From NCBI GenBank assembly GCA_951394045.1, contig OX595987.1, forward strand, positions 682,001-746,000: a stretch of DNA of 64,000 bases. Direction: 5' to 3'. The position numbers and the translations under genes are program-made. This DNA is from Nitzschia sp. DOCU1. Taxonomy: Eukaryota; Bacillariophyta; Bacillariophyceae; Bacillariales; Bacillariaceae. This document shows positions 1 to 11,544 of the stretch, piece after piece. Below the pieces are notes generated by a model. That model was given only the letters and a program-made list of their open reading frames with translations, made no database searches and was not told where the DNA came from. Within the stretch, counting starts at the first letter, position 1. The number at the start of each line of letters is the position of its first letter.

Positions 1-2262
1 TTGGCCAAGATGACTCCTATCGAAACGTTTACATTGCCCAGTCCAGCCACCGACTTGCTGCTACTGGGACAAGGATCTGAAGTTTTCGTCGCCAGTGCCG
101 ATGGAACCTATTCCATCGTGGACTTGGCACCTCACATGTCTCCTTTCTCCAAAACGACGGCCGCTTCGGTGGCCGTTGCTAAACACATAAGTGCTGGTGA
201 GGATGATTCCAAACCTGCCAGTCCCAGCAAGTCACCCAAGAAGCATTTGAAATCAAAACTTCCAGCCGAACTTGAAGACGATGACGATGATTCTGTGACC
301 TTTGATGATCCCCCGTCATCGGCGGAAGTTACCAAGAATCGCGTTCGCTTTGTTGACGACGAAGCCGCCGAAGACGACGGGGACGAGGAAGAGGACACCA
401 ACGAGTCCAACAAGGAAAATGCCAAAAAGGAGGCGACCAACAAATCAAGTGCGTCGGCCTTTGACAGCGATGACGACGATAGTCTAGAAGAACGTCGCCC
501 TGCCCAAAAGACCCTAGACGACTTGGATGATGCAATGGCCGACTTGGACGAGGATATTCCAGCCTATAAGCCAGTTGGCATGTCAGCTCGATCGGAACCG
601 GCCATTCCTCCACAGCCAGCCTTTTCTCCGTCGTCAACGCCTTTGGACTTAGCCCGCCGTTTCCTGTGCTGGAACCACATGGGTGCCATCACTATTCTCC
701 ACGGAGAAGATCGCAATACAGTCGATATTTCGTTTACGGACTCTGCATTCAAGCGACCCGTCAGCTTTACCGATAACATGAACTTTATTATTGGAAGTTT
801 GGGAGAAGACGGAGGGATCTTCGCCACCGATCTACAGGTGGATGATGACGAATACAATGCGTCTTTGGATGGCTTGGACGATCTCAACATGAGCGAAAGC
901 ACCAAGCGTGCTGTACTCAAGAGCCAAAAGAAGGGAAGCAACAAAGCGACCGGATCTGCAGTATTCTTTTATCGCTTTGAGACCATTGGGAGCCTGCGTG
1001 AGAAGGACTGGTACTTGAACTTACCCGTGGGAGAACGCGTCTGGGGAGCTGCCACTGGAACAGGATGGGCGGCCGTTATGACTTCACGAAAATTCCTTCG
1101 ATTCTTTAGCGCTGGAGGAAACCAAGGACAAATCGTGTGGCTCAAGGGCGACCCCGTCACCATGGCCGGACGTGGACGCTTCTTGGTTGTCATTTACCAT
1201 AACGCGATGCCACTAGCTGACGGAACGCAACAGCTTGCCTACTCGTTGTGGGACGCGTCAAATTTCGAAGTCATAGCTCAAGGTCCAGTTTCCTGCTTGA
1301 GTAAGGGTGCGACATTGACATGGGCTGGGTTCAGCAATGATTATTCGTTGATGGCAATGGACTCGGAAGGTATGCTGAGCATGCTGGCTCAAACTGGGGG
1401 TGCCAACTGGGAATGGGTGCCTGTTTTGGATACGATTGGGCTGCGCAAGTCAATGGACGATCAATTCTGGCCTATCACTGTGTTCGACGGAAAGATGGTA
1501 TGTGTACCGCTCAAGGGAGGTAATAGTTTCCCAGATGCGGCTCGACGACCAGTGACCAGCACCTTGGGACTCCGGCTGCCTTTGGCGGCTTCGTCAGGCG
1601 TCAAACAGTAAGTGTGGTTTGACAGTAGATGGATATTCCATGCTAGTATCCCTCGCCTCACATTCTATTTTGATGACAGGTCTGCCCTTGAGGAGATTAA
1701 TGTTCGATCCAACCTGGCCCTTGCGCAAAAGCAATTCTTAAGCGACATCGAGGGTGCCGACGCAGAAGAGCAGGACCTCTTGAAGATGACAGCTCAGGTG
1801 GTAAGTTTAAATATCGAGTCCGGGCCTGTCTAGTCGTTGATGTTTCTCCGAGGCTGACTCGTTTACTATTCCTCTACCATCAAGGACAAGGTAACTCTGA
1901 AACTGTTTGCGGCCTTAGTGGATGCCAACAAAGTAGAACGGGCGTTAGATCTTGTGGATCGTCTGCACCTGGAGATGTCGTACGATTTGGCAATTCAACT
2001 TGCCGGTCGCCATGACAAGCTTGCTGATTTAATTGAAGGGGCCAAAGATCGCAAGTTCCGGTCGGAACCCGAGGTGGACCGGCTTGAAGATGAAGACGAA
2101 TTATCAACTGAAGGCGAGGACAACCAGCACTCACCGGAGGCGACGAAGTTTATGGACCGACTAGCGCCTCAGATCAGCCCCGAGGCTGAGCCAAGCGTTA
2201 AGCGGAACGTTCGAAGCAATGCCTTTCAGCAAATGATGACTAAGAAGCAACGCGTTGGTTGA
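1..2262 (+). CDS. Ctf4/AND-1/WDHD1-like replisome hub, 3' part (5' end outside window)
   Basis: This is the C-terminal part of a Ctf4/AND-1 (Mcl1, WDHD1) protein, which links the CMG helicase to DNA polymerase alpha at replication forks. Three exons join in phase: 1-1607, 1680-1800 and 1885-2262, giving about 701 codons inside the window. After a very acidic Ser/Asp/Glu-rich stretch (about residues 90-190) comes the SepB/Mcl1 middle domain: an FLCWNHMGAITIL strand, then FTDNMNFIIGSLGE, LPVGERVWGAATGTGWAAV and RKFLRFFSAGG, closely following the family pattern. The third exon carries the helical tail (ALDLVDRLHLEMSYDLAIQLA) and a charged end. The N-terminal WD40 propeller must lie mostly upstream of base 1. 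No C-terminal HMG box, as found in animal AND-1, is seen. Family assignment is strong; partners are inferred from the family. Confidence 0.88.
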
Positions 2263-3859
2263 ATTTGATGGAGACGGCGTCTACCGCAGTCGCATGGGCT
2301 ACCGTGTGAGCAATCAAACGACGGCGTTTGCTTTTTTGTGTAGTAAATAGTTTTTTCTAGTCTTCAAGAAGGACGAAAACACTAATAACCTTGTGAAGTC
2401 GAAATACGGGGGAGAGGCTACTACCAGTAGGTGATGTGCGGTGGGCATCGTTAACGTTTGGTCGCTGCAGACTGATTGGGATCATTACCTTACAGGGATA
2501 CAAAGAAATGTACCTTGGTGGGATGGGATGCTCGAATACCATCGGATTATGCTCGTCGGCATCCAGTAGCTATGCCCCACCAGCCTTCCCGTCGAATGCA
2601 GAAGTTAAAGCAGCGTGGAGTAATCACTGTATCTCTAGTTATTAGCTAGCTACTACATACCTTGCCGACCGATAAGAAGGGGATCAATCTCTACGATACA
2701 ATGATTGGTCTGCTACTAGTAGCAGACGAATTGATCGATTATCCTTTGCGGACGGACAACTTTCATGATACCAGGTAAAGAGAACGCTTCTTGAAGCTTC
2801 GCGCGCTTTTCGGCTCGTGGTGGAAAGAGAAGATAGGAGCGCTATTAACAATATCTCGAAGAATAGAAAGCTTCCTTGGTTCGTAGCTGTAGATAGCGTA
2901 GTGGATTTCATCACATCCATCCATACATACAGTTTCATTCGATGGACTACTGTGATTACCGGTTCTCTAGTAGGAGAGCTCTTCTTAGCGCCGCCATTTT
3001 GCAAATATGGTCGGTATGCATCATGTGTATGATACATGTACGCAATACACTAAACATCGAATGGTCCATTTGAAGAAGCGTTGCTATGAGAATGTCGAGC
3101 CGGCGTGGCCAGATGGTTCCCATCCTGGCGAACAGAGCAACGATATTAGTGCGAAACTCGTTCCTGGTGAAAATACTAGTGGAAAGTACATTTAAGTTAT
3201 TATATACACAATCTTTCCTGATGTCTTAGGCAATGTCGCAAAAATTATTTTGTACTGAGGACTCCGTTGAAAGTTTCGCGTATGTAGAATTAATACTATA
3301 TTTTACAATTTGCTTCATTTAGTAGAAAATTGTTCAGGCGAAGTCTACCCAGTAAATTGTACATTTGCCTACTGTACAATTCACTGTCGTGCACACGCTG
3401 CTTTTTTTTGGTTGTGTCGGCGGGTGGTGCCCTTCCTCGCAAGGAAAATCCCGATGTCGCTGCCTGCTTGCACCTCCCACAAGTTGCCAAGGTAGGTTCG
3501 TTGATGCTCATGATGGTAGTTGGACTCTGGAGGGCAGGCATGAAGGCGTTCTTTTGCTGAACAACAGCAAATTGTAGCGTTTTAATAATACAATATGGGC
3601 TGTTTTGTTTGGTCGATTTCTTGTTGTGAAGTTCGAACATAAACTTAATACAAAACCGACCTTGATTCCCGAGAACCCATAGGTCGTCGCCAAACGCCAG
3701 TGCACCTTCGTGGGATCTTCGTGGGACCGTTGTACGAATCTCGCTGATAAGCGTTTGCTAACATTTCTCTTGCTCTGCTTCTACTTCAATCTTCTTTGCT
3801 ATTCCTGAAGCGTTCTCCACCTACCGTGCTTTCCCACACACACTTTCTTAAAAGTCACC
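2263..3859. other. Intergenic, 1.6 kb, no supported gene
   Basis: Only short open frames without family features. It contains a perfect 20-bp palindrome at 2708-2727 (left half GTCTGCTACT) and further TAGTAG/ACTAGT words. The last 150 bases, pyrimidine-rich, are the probable promoter and 5' UTR of the MYB gene. Confidence 0.6.
2708..2727. repeat. Perfect 20-bp palindrome with ACTAGT core
   Basis: The left ten bases GTCTGCTACT are followed by their exact reverse complement. Similar CTAC...GTAG palindromes recur in other intergenic parts of the window (for example 29469-29480 and 38584-38593). Confidence 0.8.
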
Positions 3860-5411
3860 ATGTCTGCCTCTGTTCCTGATCCGACTGCTGTCCTCGCCCC
3901 TCCGCCTGCTCTAGCTGGGGTGCACGAAAGTGCTGTTGCGACTGCTGCTGCTGTGGCCGCAAGTGCAACGCCCGTGGCCGCTCCACTTCAGCATGGGAAG
4001 AGGGCTGCGGCTTCTGTTTCGGGGGTACCTGGTTCGGTCTCCCCTGCATCGAAGTCTGGCAAATCTAAGAAGAAGAAATCATCTCAGGTTACTGTGACGA
4101 TGGCAACGGCGCCATCGTCTCAGGCACCTGGTCATGGGGCCGCGGGGGAAAACACGGGGCGTTGGACCGCTGAAGAGCATCGGCTGTTCCTGCAGGGTTT
4201 GGAACAGCATGGCAAGGGTTGGAAGAAAATCGCTTCACTTATTAAGTCGCGAACGGTGGTGCAAATTCGAACCCATGCTCAAAAGTACTTTCAGAAGCTC
4301 GCCAAAGCGCGGCAAAATGGGGAAGAAGGCGAGATCTCGATGGAGGGAAGGGGTGGACCTACGTCGGTTCCATCTGTTACCACTTCGGCCGCCCAGTCAA
4401 ACAAACGTCGGCGGCAGACTTCTGGGACGAAACGAAAGGCCATCCAATCTGTTGTTGCTTCGGCGCAGCGTCAAGGAAAGAAGATGGCTGCTGCACAAGC
4501 TGCAGCAGGAAATCCCAATCCAGTTGCTCCTCTTCCCGCTGTGGCTCCAGCTCTCAGCCCATATATTTTGCCTACACAAACACCACAAATGGATGCTGCC
4601 TGCACTCAGCCTTTCATCCCTTCTGTATCTACCGCGCAAGGTTCGATCTCTGGACCTGCCTTGGAAGATTCACTGTAAGTTTACCCAATCCTCCTGCTGT
4701 TTGGAGATTTCTTCTTTGCCATTTCTCAATTCGTTTCATTTTGTTTCTTTTTTATAAAGTTTCCGTTTCCTAACACCTGCACCAGTATTACCATTGGAGC
4801 CACAAGTCAACGAGGTTGCTCGCCAAGCTGGGGCGAACCCAATCACTGTCCCCACCGAGCAGCATGGTTATGCTACCAGTGGGGGAGATGTTTCGCCCAC
4901 TGGAGTTGCGGAGTTCGCCCTTTATCCTTCATGGACTGATGCCAAGGACACGCCGTCCTGGTACGCCAAGGGATCCGATGTGGATGCTTTGTTGGATGTG
5001 GCGGACACTCTCGACTGGCTCACTGATACCGGTGATCTTAATGAGACCTATCCACCTGCTGGTCAAGCTCTTGAGTTGGGTCCAGAAATCCCAGACCCAT
5101 CCTGCGAGAAGCCAGTTAGCGCTCTCTCTCATGCTCCCTCGGTCAACAATTTGAGCATGAATACGCTTCCCCGTGTGGACTCTGGTGCTGGCGTAGTCGT
5201 GCCCCCTCTACCCTCTCTCTTTGACGGGGCGCCAGAAGCCGAAGAACCAGCCCGCAAGCTGAGCTCGCATCAATTGTTGCCATCGGCCAGTACGAATACC
5301 ATCGACGAACATCTCCACGTCTTTGATAATCATCTTGAAGAGCATGATTTTGTTTCCTCCATGCTTGACACTACCGGTGAGAGTTCTGAAAATCTGATCG
5401 ACCTACAGTAG
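3860..5411 (+). CDS. Single-repeat MYB transcription factor of the SHAQKYF class
   Basis: Two exons, 3860-4674 and 4760-5411, give a 487-488 aa protein; the ATG sits in a good context (caccATG). One MYB/SANT repeat lies at about residues 102-150, starting RWTAEEHRLFLQGLEQHGKGW and ending with THAQKYF (138-144), the signature of one-repeat MYBs that bind DNA alone, best known from plant CCA1/LHY-type regulators. The flanks are disordered: Ala/Pro/Ser-rich with a Lys cluster (KSKKKKS) before the repeat and an Arg/Lys patch (NKRRRQ) after it that could serve as nuclear localisation signal. The second exon is acidic and Pro/Ser-rich and could be an activation region. DNA-binding class is clear; targets are unknown. 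Confidence 0.88.
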
Positions 5412-6531
5412 TTCTTCTCGCGTTAATACGCCTGATATGGTCAGCCAAGAACCGAGGCAGCACTGTTGCTGCGTATTTTCTACAGGTGCCGTATACGATA
5501 CACTTTACATGGAAGCCATGCCCCGCATAGATAGGAGAAAAAAATAGAAAAATGGAAAGTGTGGTGGTCACTACGACAGCGGGCGGATGCATTAATTGCT
5601 TGAGGCTGTGGACAACTAAAGCGAAAAATAACCCAGAGATAAAGCTTGATTGTCCCACTGCTACTCCTTTCCTTATTAAAAAGTAGAGTAGAGATTGCCG
5701 TCGAATGAGAACGGAAGAAACTCTAGCCGACGAGTTCTCTGAGCCACGGGATCGCCGCATGAATGTACGTCCGAGGTACTCTACTGTAGTAGAGAGTTAG
5801 ATTTGAAGCAATTTTCGTCGTCGATGCAATGCCCCTTACGCAATCCAGAGTATTCTTTCTCTACTGCAATATGCTCCCGTTAACAGCAGTAAAATAGTAA
5901 GTGTGGAATCAGTTGGGTTTCTACACCAATACCTGGATCGATCCTCTGCAGTAGTCAAGGTAGTTGCTCGCTGAAAAGAATTTGTACGCATATCGAGGGA
6001 AGCCGACATCGAGAGCAGGCCAGTGTTCCCCCCACCGCGAACCCCTTCCCGCAGCCCCTCTTTCGATTCGCTCGCTTCTGGCTCTACCAAGGTGTCGCGG
6101 CACGAAAAATGCCACACGCGAAACGGGACCCGTTCGTTTTTGGGGGTGCGCGGTGGTAACGCGTTGCATGCTGATACTTTTTGGGCCCCTCGGCGGGTTG
6201 TTGGTCATCGTGTACAACGAGGCCTTCGTCATTCCAGACTCTGGCATGTTCGCAAACAGCAGCCGGAGCCTTTTTGGAGGGTTATTTCGTCCCTTTATCT
6301 GCTCGGATTGTAACTACACTTGGTATTAAGCGTGCTGTTGTTGTCAGGGAAGTTGCTTGCGGCGTACGTGTTGCAAATTCATCGAGCGTTAGATTCGATC
6401 GCTGGGACAACAACGCATTTGCCAAATTTGTGCACTCGGTGTCATCGTTGGAGGATAAAGGACTGATCTGGGGCTCTTTGTTATTTTGTGAGTTTACCTT
6501 CTGTTAAAACAGACAGTACATTATACCCACC
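5412..6531. other. Intergenic, 1.1 kb, no supported gene
   Basis: A reverse-strand open frame of about 129 codons (5371-5760) has no recognisable features and is not called. An imperfect palindrome CTCTACT-GT-AGTAGAG lies near 5779. The right end is the probable promoter of the PIP kinase gene. Confidence 0.55.
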
Positions 6532-9352
6532 ATGGCCCCGGCAATTGACGATGGCGAGAAAGAGTTCACGAGAGACGGGCACAATTCCGCGCCTAGTGGC
6601 TTTGACTATCGAACCGGCGAAACTCACGCTAGTTTGTTCGACTATCGTCTGCATGACGATGACGATCCTTTGAGTAACTCCTATGGCGCTGCCTTGAACC
6701 ACGAAGAAGATCATATGCACAAGTCTGCTTCGGGGGCGATCGGCTTTGAAGCGAGTTATCTAGGACCCGATAAACGACCTAGCGTCAGTGCAGATTTATT
6801 TTCACATTTGGTAGACACCGAGATTGGCGACGATACAGAGGCAGCAGAGGCCTTGAGGGCGAATGCTGATGTCAAAGTTCGAAAGGTGGGCAAACTAGCC
6901 CGCAGCATGGGTGCTCAGTCTGTTCGTAAAGTCGCGAAACGACTGACCCTGCGAGGACAAAGTGGAAACCGCCGTGGAAAGCCGCCTCGAATTCCACCTG
7001 GGATGACTGCCTCGCAATTTGTTGCTCAGGATGCCACCCAGGATGCCATGATGCTGGCAGTGGCCGAAGCGGAGGAGGAAGAAGGTCATTCTATTGATTC
7101 GGAAGAATACCATCACGTTCATGATGATCAAGGAATGGGTGCACACGACCATTCTGCTGCGCTTATGATCGCCGATATTAACATGAGCGAACGACATGAC
7201 GGCGATGGTTCCAAATCGAAACGACAATACAGGCAAAGTGCTGCTGAAGGTGATATCCCTGCAGAAGTTGTAGCTGCTACAATGGAAGCCGGGCGAAAGT
7301 TGATGGGAGCAATCGACCCTCATAATATGCTTCAGTTGCAGCGATGGCGGCGCAAGAATAAGAAGGGTAAAAAGGACAAGCGCAAGTCTTATGTCAAGGG
7401 AAAAGTCATTGACGGGCGCCACGAATTGTACACATTGTCGATTGCTGTTATGTTGGGGGTTCGTACATCTATCGCGCGCACAAATACCATTATTGCCAGC
7501 TCGGATCGAAAGAAACTGCTGACGCCCCAAGATTTTATGGCGGAAGAAAAGTATGAGTTTTCACCCAAAGGTTCTGCAACTACGCCGCCACACAAGCTTT
7601 CACACACGTTCAAATTCAAGGACTATGCTCCGGTCGCCTTTGCGTATTTGAGACGAATGTTTGGGGTCAACGAATTCGATTTCTTGCTTTCCGTCTGTGG
7701 GAATGCCAACTTTATCGAATTCATCTCTAATGCAAAGAGTGGCCAATTCTTCTTTTACTCGAGCGATGGAAAGTACATGATCAAGACCATGACAAATGCG
7801 GAATCCAAATTCTTGCGACGAAGTGAGTAACTGCTCATGAAATCTGTTCAACGATTCGTATGGGTGGTGGCTCTCACCGATATTGTTTCTTTTGTTGACA
7901 GTTCTTCCTCATTACTTTCGACACTGTACACAAAACCCAAATACACTCATCACCAGGTTTCTTGGGATGTATCGTGTCAAGCTTTACCATCTTCGAAGAA
8001 ATGTAAAGTTTGTCATTATGAACTCTGTCTACTATACGGACAAGAGCCTTCAAACATTTTATGATTTGAAGGGATCCGAAATTGGACGAGAGGCTAAGCC
8101 AGGCCAAGATGTGTTAAAGGACAATGATCTTCGCAAAAAGCTCCCAGAGGAAGCCTTCAATTTTCCAGCAACCGTTCGCGAGCGGCTACGGGCCCAAGTC
8201 GCTTCAGATTGTCATTTCCTGAGACGTATGCAGATTATGGACTACTCCATGTTGATTGGCGTTCATCATATCCCTCCCAAGACCAACGTCGAGGGCCGTG
8301 GAACTAGCATCGCTGAGACTGGCTTCCGAATAAAGGAACGACAGAGCTCGCATCGGGCGAGCCAAGGGTCGGATCCGATGAAGAATGCTGCTGCGTCAGT
8401 TCGTGAACAAGATCGAAATGGTACGCTCAAGCCCGCCTCCAATGGTAGCACAGCTGCTACGGAGGAGCAAAAGAAGCAATCCGGAGGCAAAAGCAACAGC
8501 ATGCCATCACAGCAGGGCGACTCAACGAGGAAACTCATTACGGATATTCGAGAAACGGCCAATACCGCGAAGAATTTTGAGTTTGCTGGTTTATTCGAGG
8601 AGGAAGATGACTGCAGTTATCTCGAGGGCTCTGAAGCTCACAGGCAGTACGACAAGTCCAAGAATGCTCACAAGTTCCAAAAGGGGATTTACGATGACGT
8701 AGAGGTGAAAAAAGAGCAAACCATCGAACAAATTTACTGGCCCTTCCATCGCTTTTACGACATTAATGGATTTCGTCGAATGAAGCCGAAGCCGTGCTTC
8801 AGGTGCAGTACGAGCCCCTGCGTCTGCGAAGCCAGCCAGAAAATGACGCGCGCATGGAAAATTCCTGACTTTGTCCCACCGTTATCAGATCGTAAAGATG
8901 GTGGACTCATGATGGATACATCAGGCTTGAACATGCCAATGACGTTTAAAGGTCCACAAGGGGAACGCCTCTATGAAGGAAAAATCTATTATATGGGTAT
9001 CATTGATATTCTCCAACAATACAATGGTCGAAAACGGGTCGAGACCACGTATCGGCGCTTGGAGAGTCGTCAGGGTCTTGAACCCAGTTGCGTAAGTCCG
9101 CACGACTATGCGGAACGCTTCGTTCACTTCTTTGACGAGTATGCCGGTCGCGCGGGTACAAAGGAAGCAGCAGAACACGGTGATAATACAGAAGTGGAAG
9201 TTAGCCTCTCCGTGAAAGGCAAGGACTCGAAGTCACGAGAAGTAGACATCACAGTATCGCCCGGGCAGGTCGCCCCCACGGCAGGGTACAAGCGAGCAGC
9301 AATTGATGTCGGGACGGATGGAAAACCAAAGGGACGCATGGTGGTATCGTAG
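6532..9352 (+). CDS. Phosphatidylinositol phosphate kinase (PIP4/5-kinase family)
   Basis: Two exons, 6532-7822 and 7902-9352, encode about 913 aa. The kinase makes PtdIns bisphosphate from PtdIns monophosphate at membranes. The catalytic core starts near residue 300 (HELYTLSIAVMLGVRTSI) and includes the ATP-binding lysine strand YMIKTMT (about 415), the DLKGS motif (about 484), MDYSMLIGVH (about 543) and the C-terminal YYMGIIDILQQYNGRKR plus SPHDYAERFVHFF (about 788-860). A long insertion of roughly 190 residues (about 555-745), rich in Ser, Gln and charged residues, separates MDYSMLIGVH from the C-terminal part. The first 280 residues are a disordered, His/Asp-rich extension with a basic patch. 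No MORN or FYVE module is visible. Whether it is type I or II cannot be decided from sequence reading alone. Confidence 0.93.
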
Positions 9353-9416
9353 GTGCGGTGCCACTGCTATACTGGTAGATCCACTAGGTGTGCTTTAAAA
9401 AATGTTGTATCGTATT

Positions 9417-10409
9417 CTATTCCTTACGTAGGTCTATCTGCGAAAACACATATCGTTCCTGGACACTCTGGTAGAGCATAATATCCAACGCAGACATTTC
9501 CAGGATGGCATTGATCGTGCTACTTGTGACGTTCTCTCGCCCAAAAACTTCACCGTTCTCCTTTGAAACTTTGAAGCGTTCAAAGCGAAAGTCGCTCGGT
9601 AGATCGAGGAGGTGCGAAAGAATGGGTAGAGTCTCATAAGACAACCGTTCAGTCGTTCCTACCCAGTCAAAGAGACTCCACATGTGTCTCTGTACGTCGT
9701 GACATTCGTCAGGCTGAATGACAACCTGTTTGGGTTTCTGCGCCCGCATTGACAGTTCTCCTTTGAACAAGAACTGACATTGCGGATTCCAAAGCGAGAG
9801 CCGAAGGAAGTTTTCTTCCGTAGCATTGCACCTTTCAAAGGTCGGATTCCGTTCTTGAACATGGAAGAAAGTGAAATGACTAAGCGCAAATGCCAAAGGA
9901 TCCCGCACCAGCGAAAAGAAAAAGATTGGAACCTTGTGGCTATTGGCAGTTTCACGCCATCGGTGCAGTCGTTTCCTCATTCGGTAAAATGACGGTGCAT
10001 CGTTCGCATGAATCTCATAAAACAAGACCGTGTTGTTCCTGGTTCCATGCACGATGACATCTTCTACTCTGAAAGCTTCATTCGAGTGAACTGAATAGTT
10101 CCGGCCAAACACATAGTCGACCCGATCGAGCGAATCGAGATTTCTTCGAATGGTTGTGCCACCTGTTTTGGGGACATGAACGAAGAAAATAACACCTCCT
10201 CTGTCGAACGAGGGAAGATTCACTTTTGCTATCACTTGATCGGCTGGAAAGCTGTGCGATGACGTTGCTTCGCTGCCCGAAGTGAATAAGTCACGGCCAG
10301 CGTCCACCTCCACTTCAGCTTTAACAGTGACTTCGCCGCCATGGCAAAAACACGCCCAAAGGCACCATGGTAGTAGGAATATTGAAGCTCTTAAATGACG
10401 GCGGAACAT
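9417..10409 (-). CDS. Sulfotransferase, Golgi-type membrane protein
   Basis: About 330 aa when started at 10409; the frame stays open to 10487, but the later start gives a cleaner signal-anchor (RASIFLLPWCLWACFCHGG). The PAPS-binding motifs are visible: a 5'-phosphosulfate loop VHVPKTGGTTIRR near residue 77, and a 3'-phosphate strand FSLVRDPLAFALSHF further on. This pattern fits carbohydrate sulfotransferases that modify glycans in the Golgi lumen; diatoms sulfate their cell-wall and mucilage polysaccharides, so such a substrate is plausible but inferred. It is convergent with the PIP kinase gene, with about 65 bp between stops. No intron is seen. Confidence 0.8.
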   Translation of the reverse strand: MFRRHLRASIFLLPWCLWACFCHGGEVTVKAEVEVDAGRDLFTSGSEATSSHSFPADQVIAKVNLPSFDRGGVIFFVHVPKTGGTTIRRNLDSLDRVDYVFGRNYSVHSNEAFRVEDVIVHGTRNNTVLFYEIHANDAPSFYRMRKRLHRWRETANSHKVPIFFFSLVRDPLAFALSHFTFFHVQERNPTFERCNATEENFLRLSLWNPQCQFLFKGELSMRAQKPKQVVIQPDECHDVQRHMWSLFDWVGTTERLSYETLPILSHLLDLPSDFRFERFKVSKENGEVFGRENVTSSTINAILEMSALDIMLYQSVQERYVFSQIDLRKE

Positions 10410-11313
10410 AGCTCTATCGATGCATTGAACGTGCTTTTCCAGAGTGAGATGAATGAAACAACAAGAATTCTTGGCCGCTGCTCTCAAGGTAGAAAAGAAA
10501 CCAAGCTTTGCACCATGGTGAAACGCATCACAGCAGCAACTTTTCGAAAGAGAACCGGCAAAATCGAACGCGCGCTCATTAGTCAGGTCGGTTTAATCAA
10601 TTGATTCATTCTTCTTCTTCTTCCACGTGGATTACCGCGGAGCGCGAAAGGCGAGCACCAATACGGACCTCGTCGGACGGACTCACTCCACGCAAACAAA
10701 ATTGCTGCCAAGCTCGCCTACCACTGGCATGCGCGCGACGTTGAATTATGTATCATTCATAGGGCGATACAGGAAAGGCAGTCCTTGCTCGGCGAAGGAT
10801 CGTTTCTACGTCATCAAAAATGGAAGGAAAGCGCACCATCCAAAATCACAAAACCAATGACAATGACCCATACAAAAATGCCTCTTCAGCTCAATGCTTG
10901 CACAATGACAATGGTGGGATAGTAAAAAGGGACACAGCAATCAACATGTTTGAGAGAACGATGATGATGAAAAAGATAGCTAGCGTGGACTTGGATGGAG
11001 GCACATACAATCGGTGACCATAAAAACGGCGGAGTGTTTCACGATGGATGAATGTGGATGACTTTTCAGCGACCGTGGGGCCTCATCGTGGGAACTCCTT
11101 GCCTTGGAGGAAGGAAAGCCCAAAAAAAAAAATCACTTTTTCACTCAATCGAGGTCACTTTTCTGCCAAAGGAGCACTCTGCCTCGCTCCTTTCTTCATC
11201 ATCGTCGTGAACTTCATGATGATGATGACGATGACAGTTCTTCGGCAGCGCCACCGGCTGCTGTTTGTCTCGCAGGAAAGTTGGCATTGCATGAGTGGTG
11301 GAGATGACGTTCT

Positions 11314-11364
11314 GGGGTCCTCACGGGTAGGACCCTAAAAGCTTCCGATGGAAGCACGCCGGGA
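11314..11364 (+). ncRNA. Candidate structured element, copy 1
   Basis: Hairpin A (11314-11336) pairs GGGTCCT with AGGACCC around a 7-nt loop, with an extra G-T wobble at its base. After AAAA comes hairpin B (11341-11355), GCTTCC-GAT-GGAAGC, followed by ACGCCGGGA. A ten-base palindrome GGATCGATCC sits at 11362-11371. The same order recurs 150 bp downstream. Transcription and strand are not shown by the sequence. Confidence 0.4.
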
Positions 11365-11463
11365 TCGATCCTCGCTCGTGTTCTGTCTTTTGTTTCTCTC
11401 TTTCTTTCAACAGATCTGTGGATTGCTCTGGTGGTGGCAGTCCAGGTCGTGTCCATCGTTCCT

Positions 11464-11544
11464 GGGGTCCCCGTGGGTGGGACCCTAAAAGCTATCGTAT
11501 CATCCTCCCACGGTTTCCTGGCATGGGGCGGTAGCACGCCGGGA
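11464..11544 (+). ncRNA. Candidate structured element, copy 2
   Basis: Hairpin A (11464-11486) pairs GGGTCCC with GGGACCC around a 7-nt loop. Relative to copy 1, one base pair has changed from T-A to C-G, keeping the stem. After AAAA comes a longer hairpin B (11491-11535), closed by GCTATCG and CGGTAGC with one wobble and an inner CCCA/TGGG stem, then the same ACGCCGGGA. Confidence 0.4.

Noticed and set aside
3095..3185. tRNA-like GCCGGCGTGGCCAGATGG stretch
   Set aside because: No T-loop (TTCGA-type) or matching acceptor stem could be found; no cloverleaf forms.
5371..5760. Reverse open frame of 129 codons with ATG
   Set aside because: No family features; overlaps the 3' end of the MYB gene.
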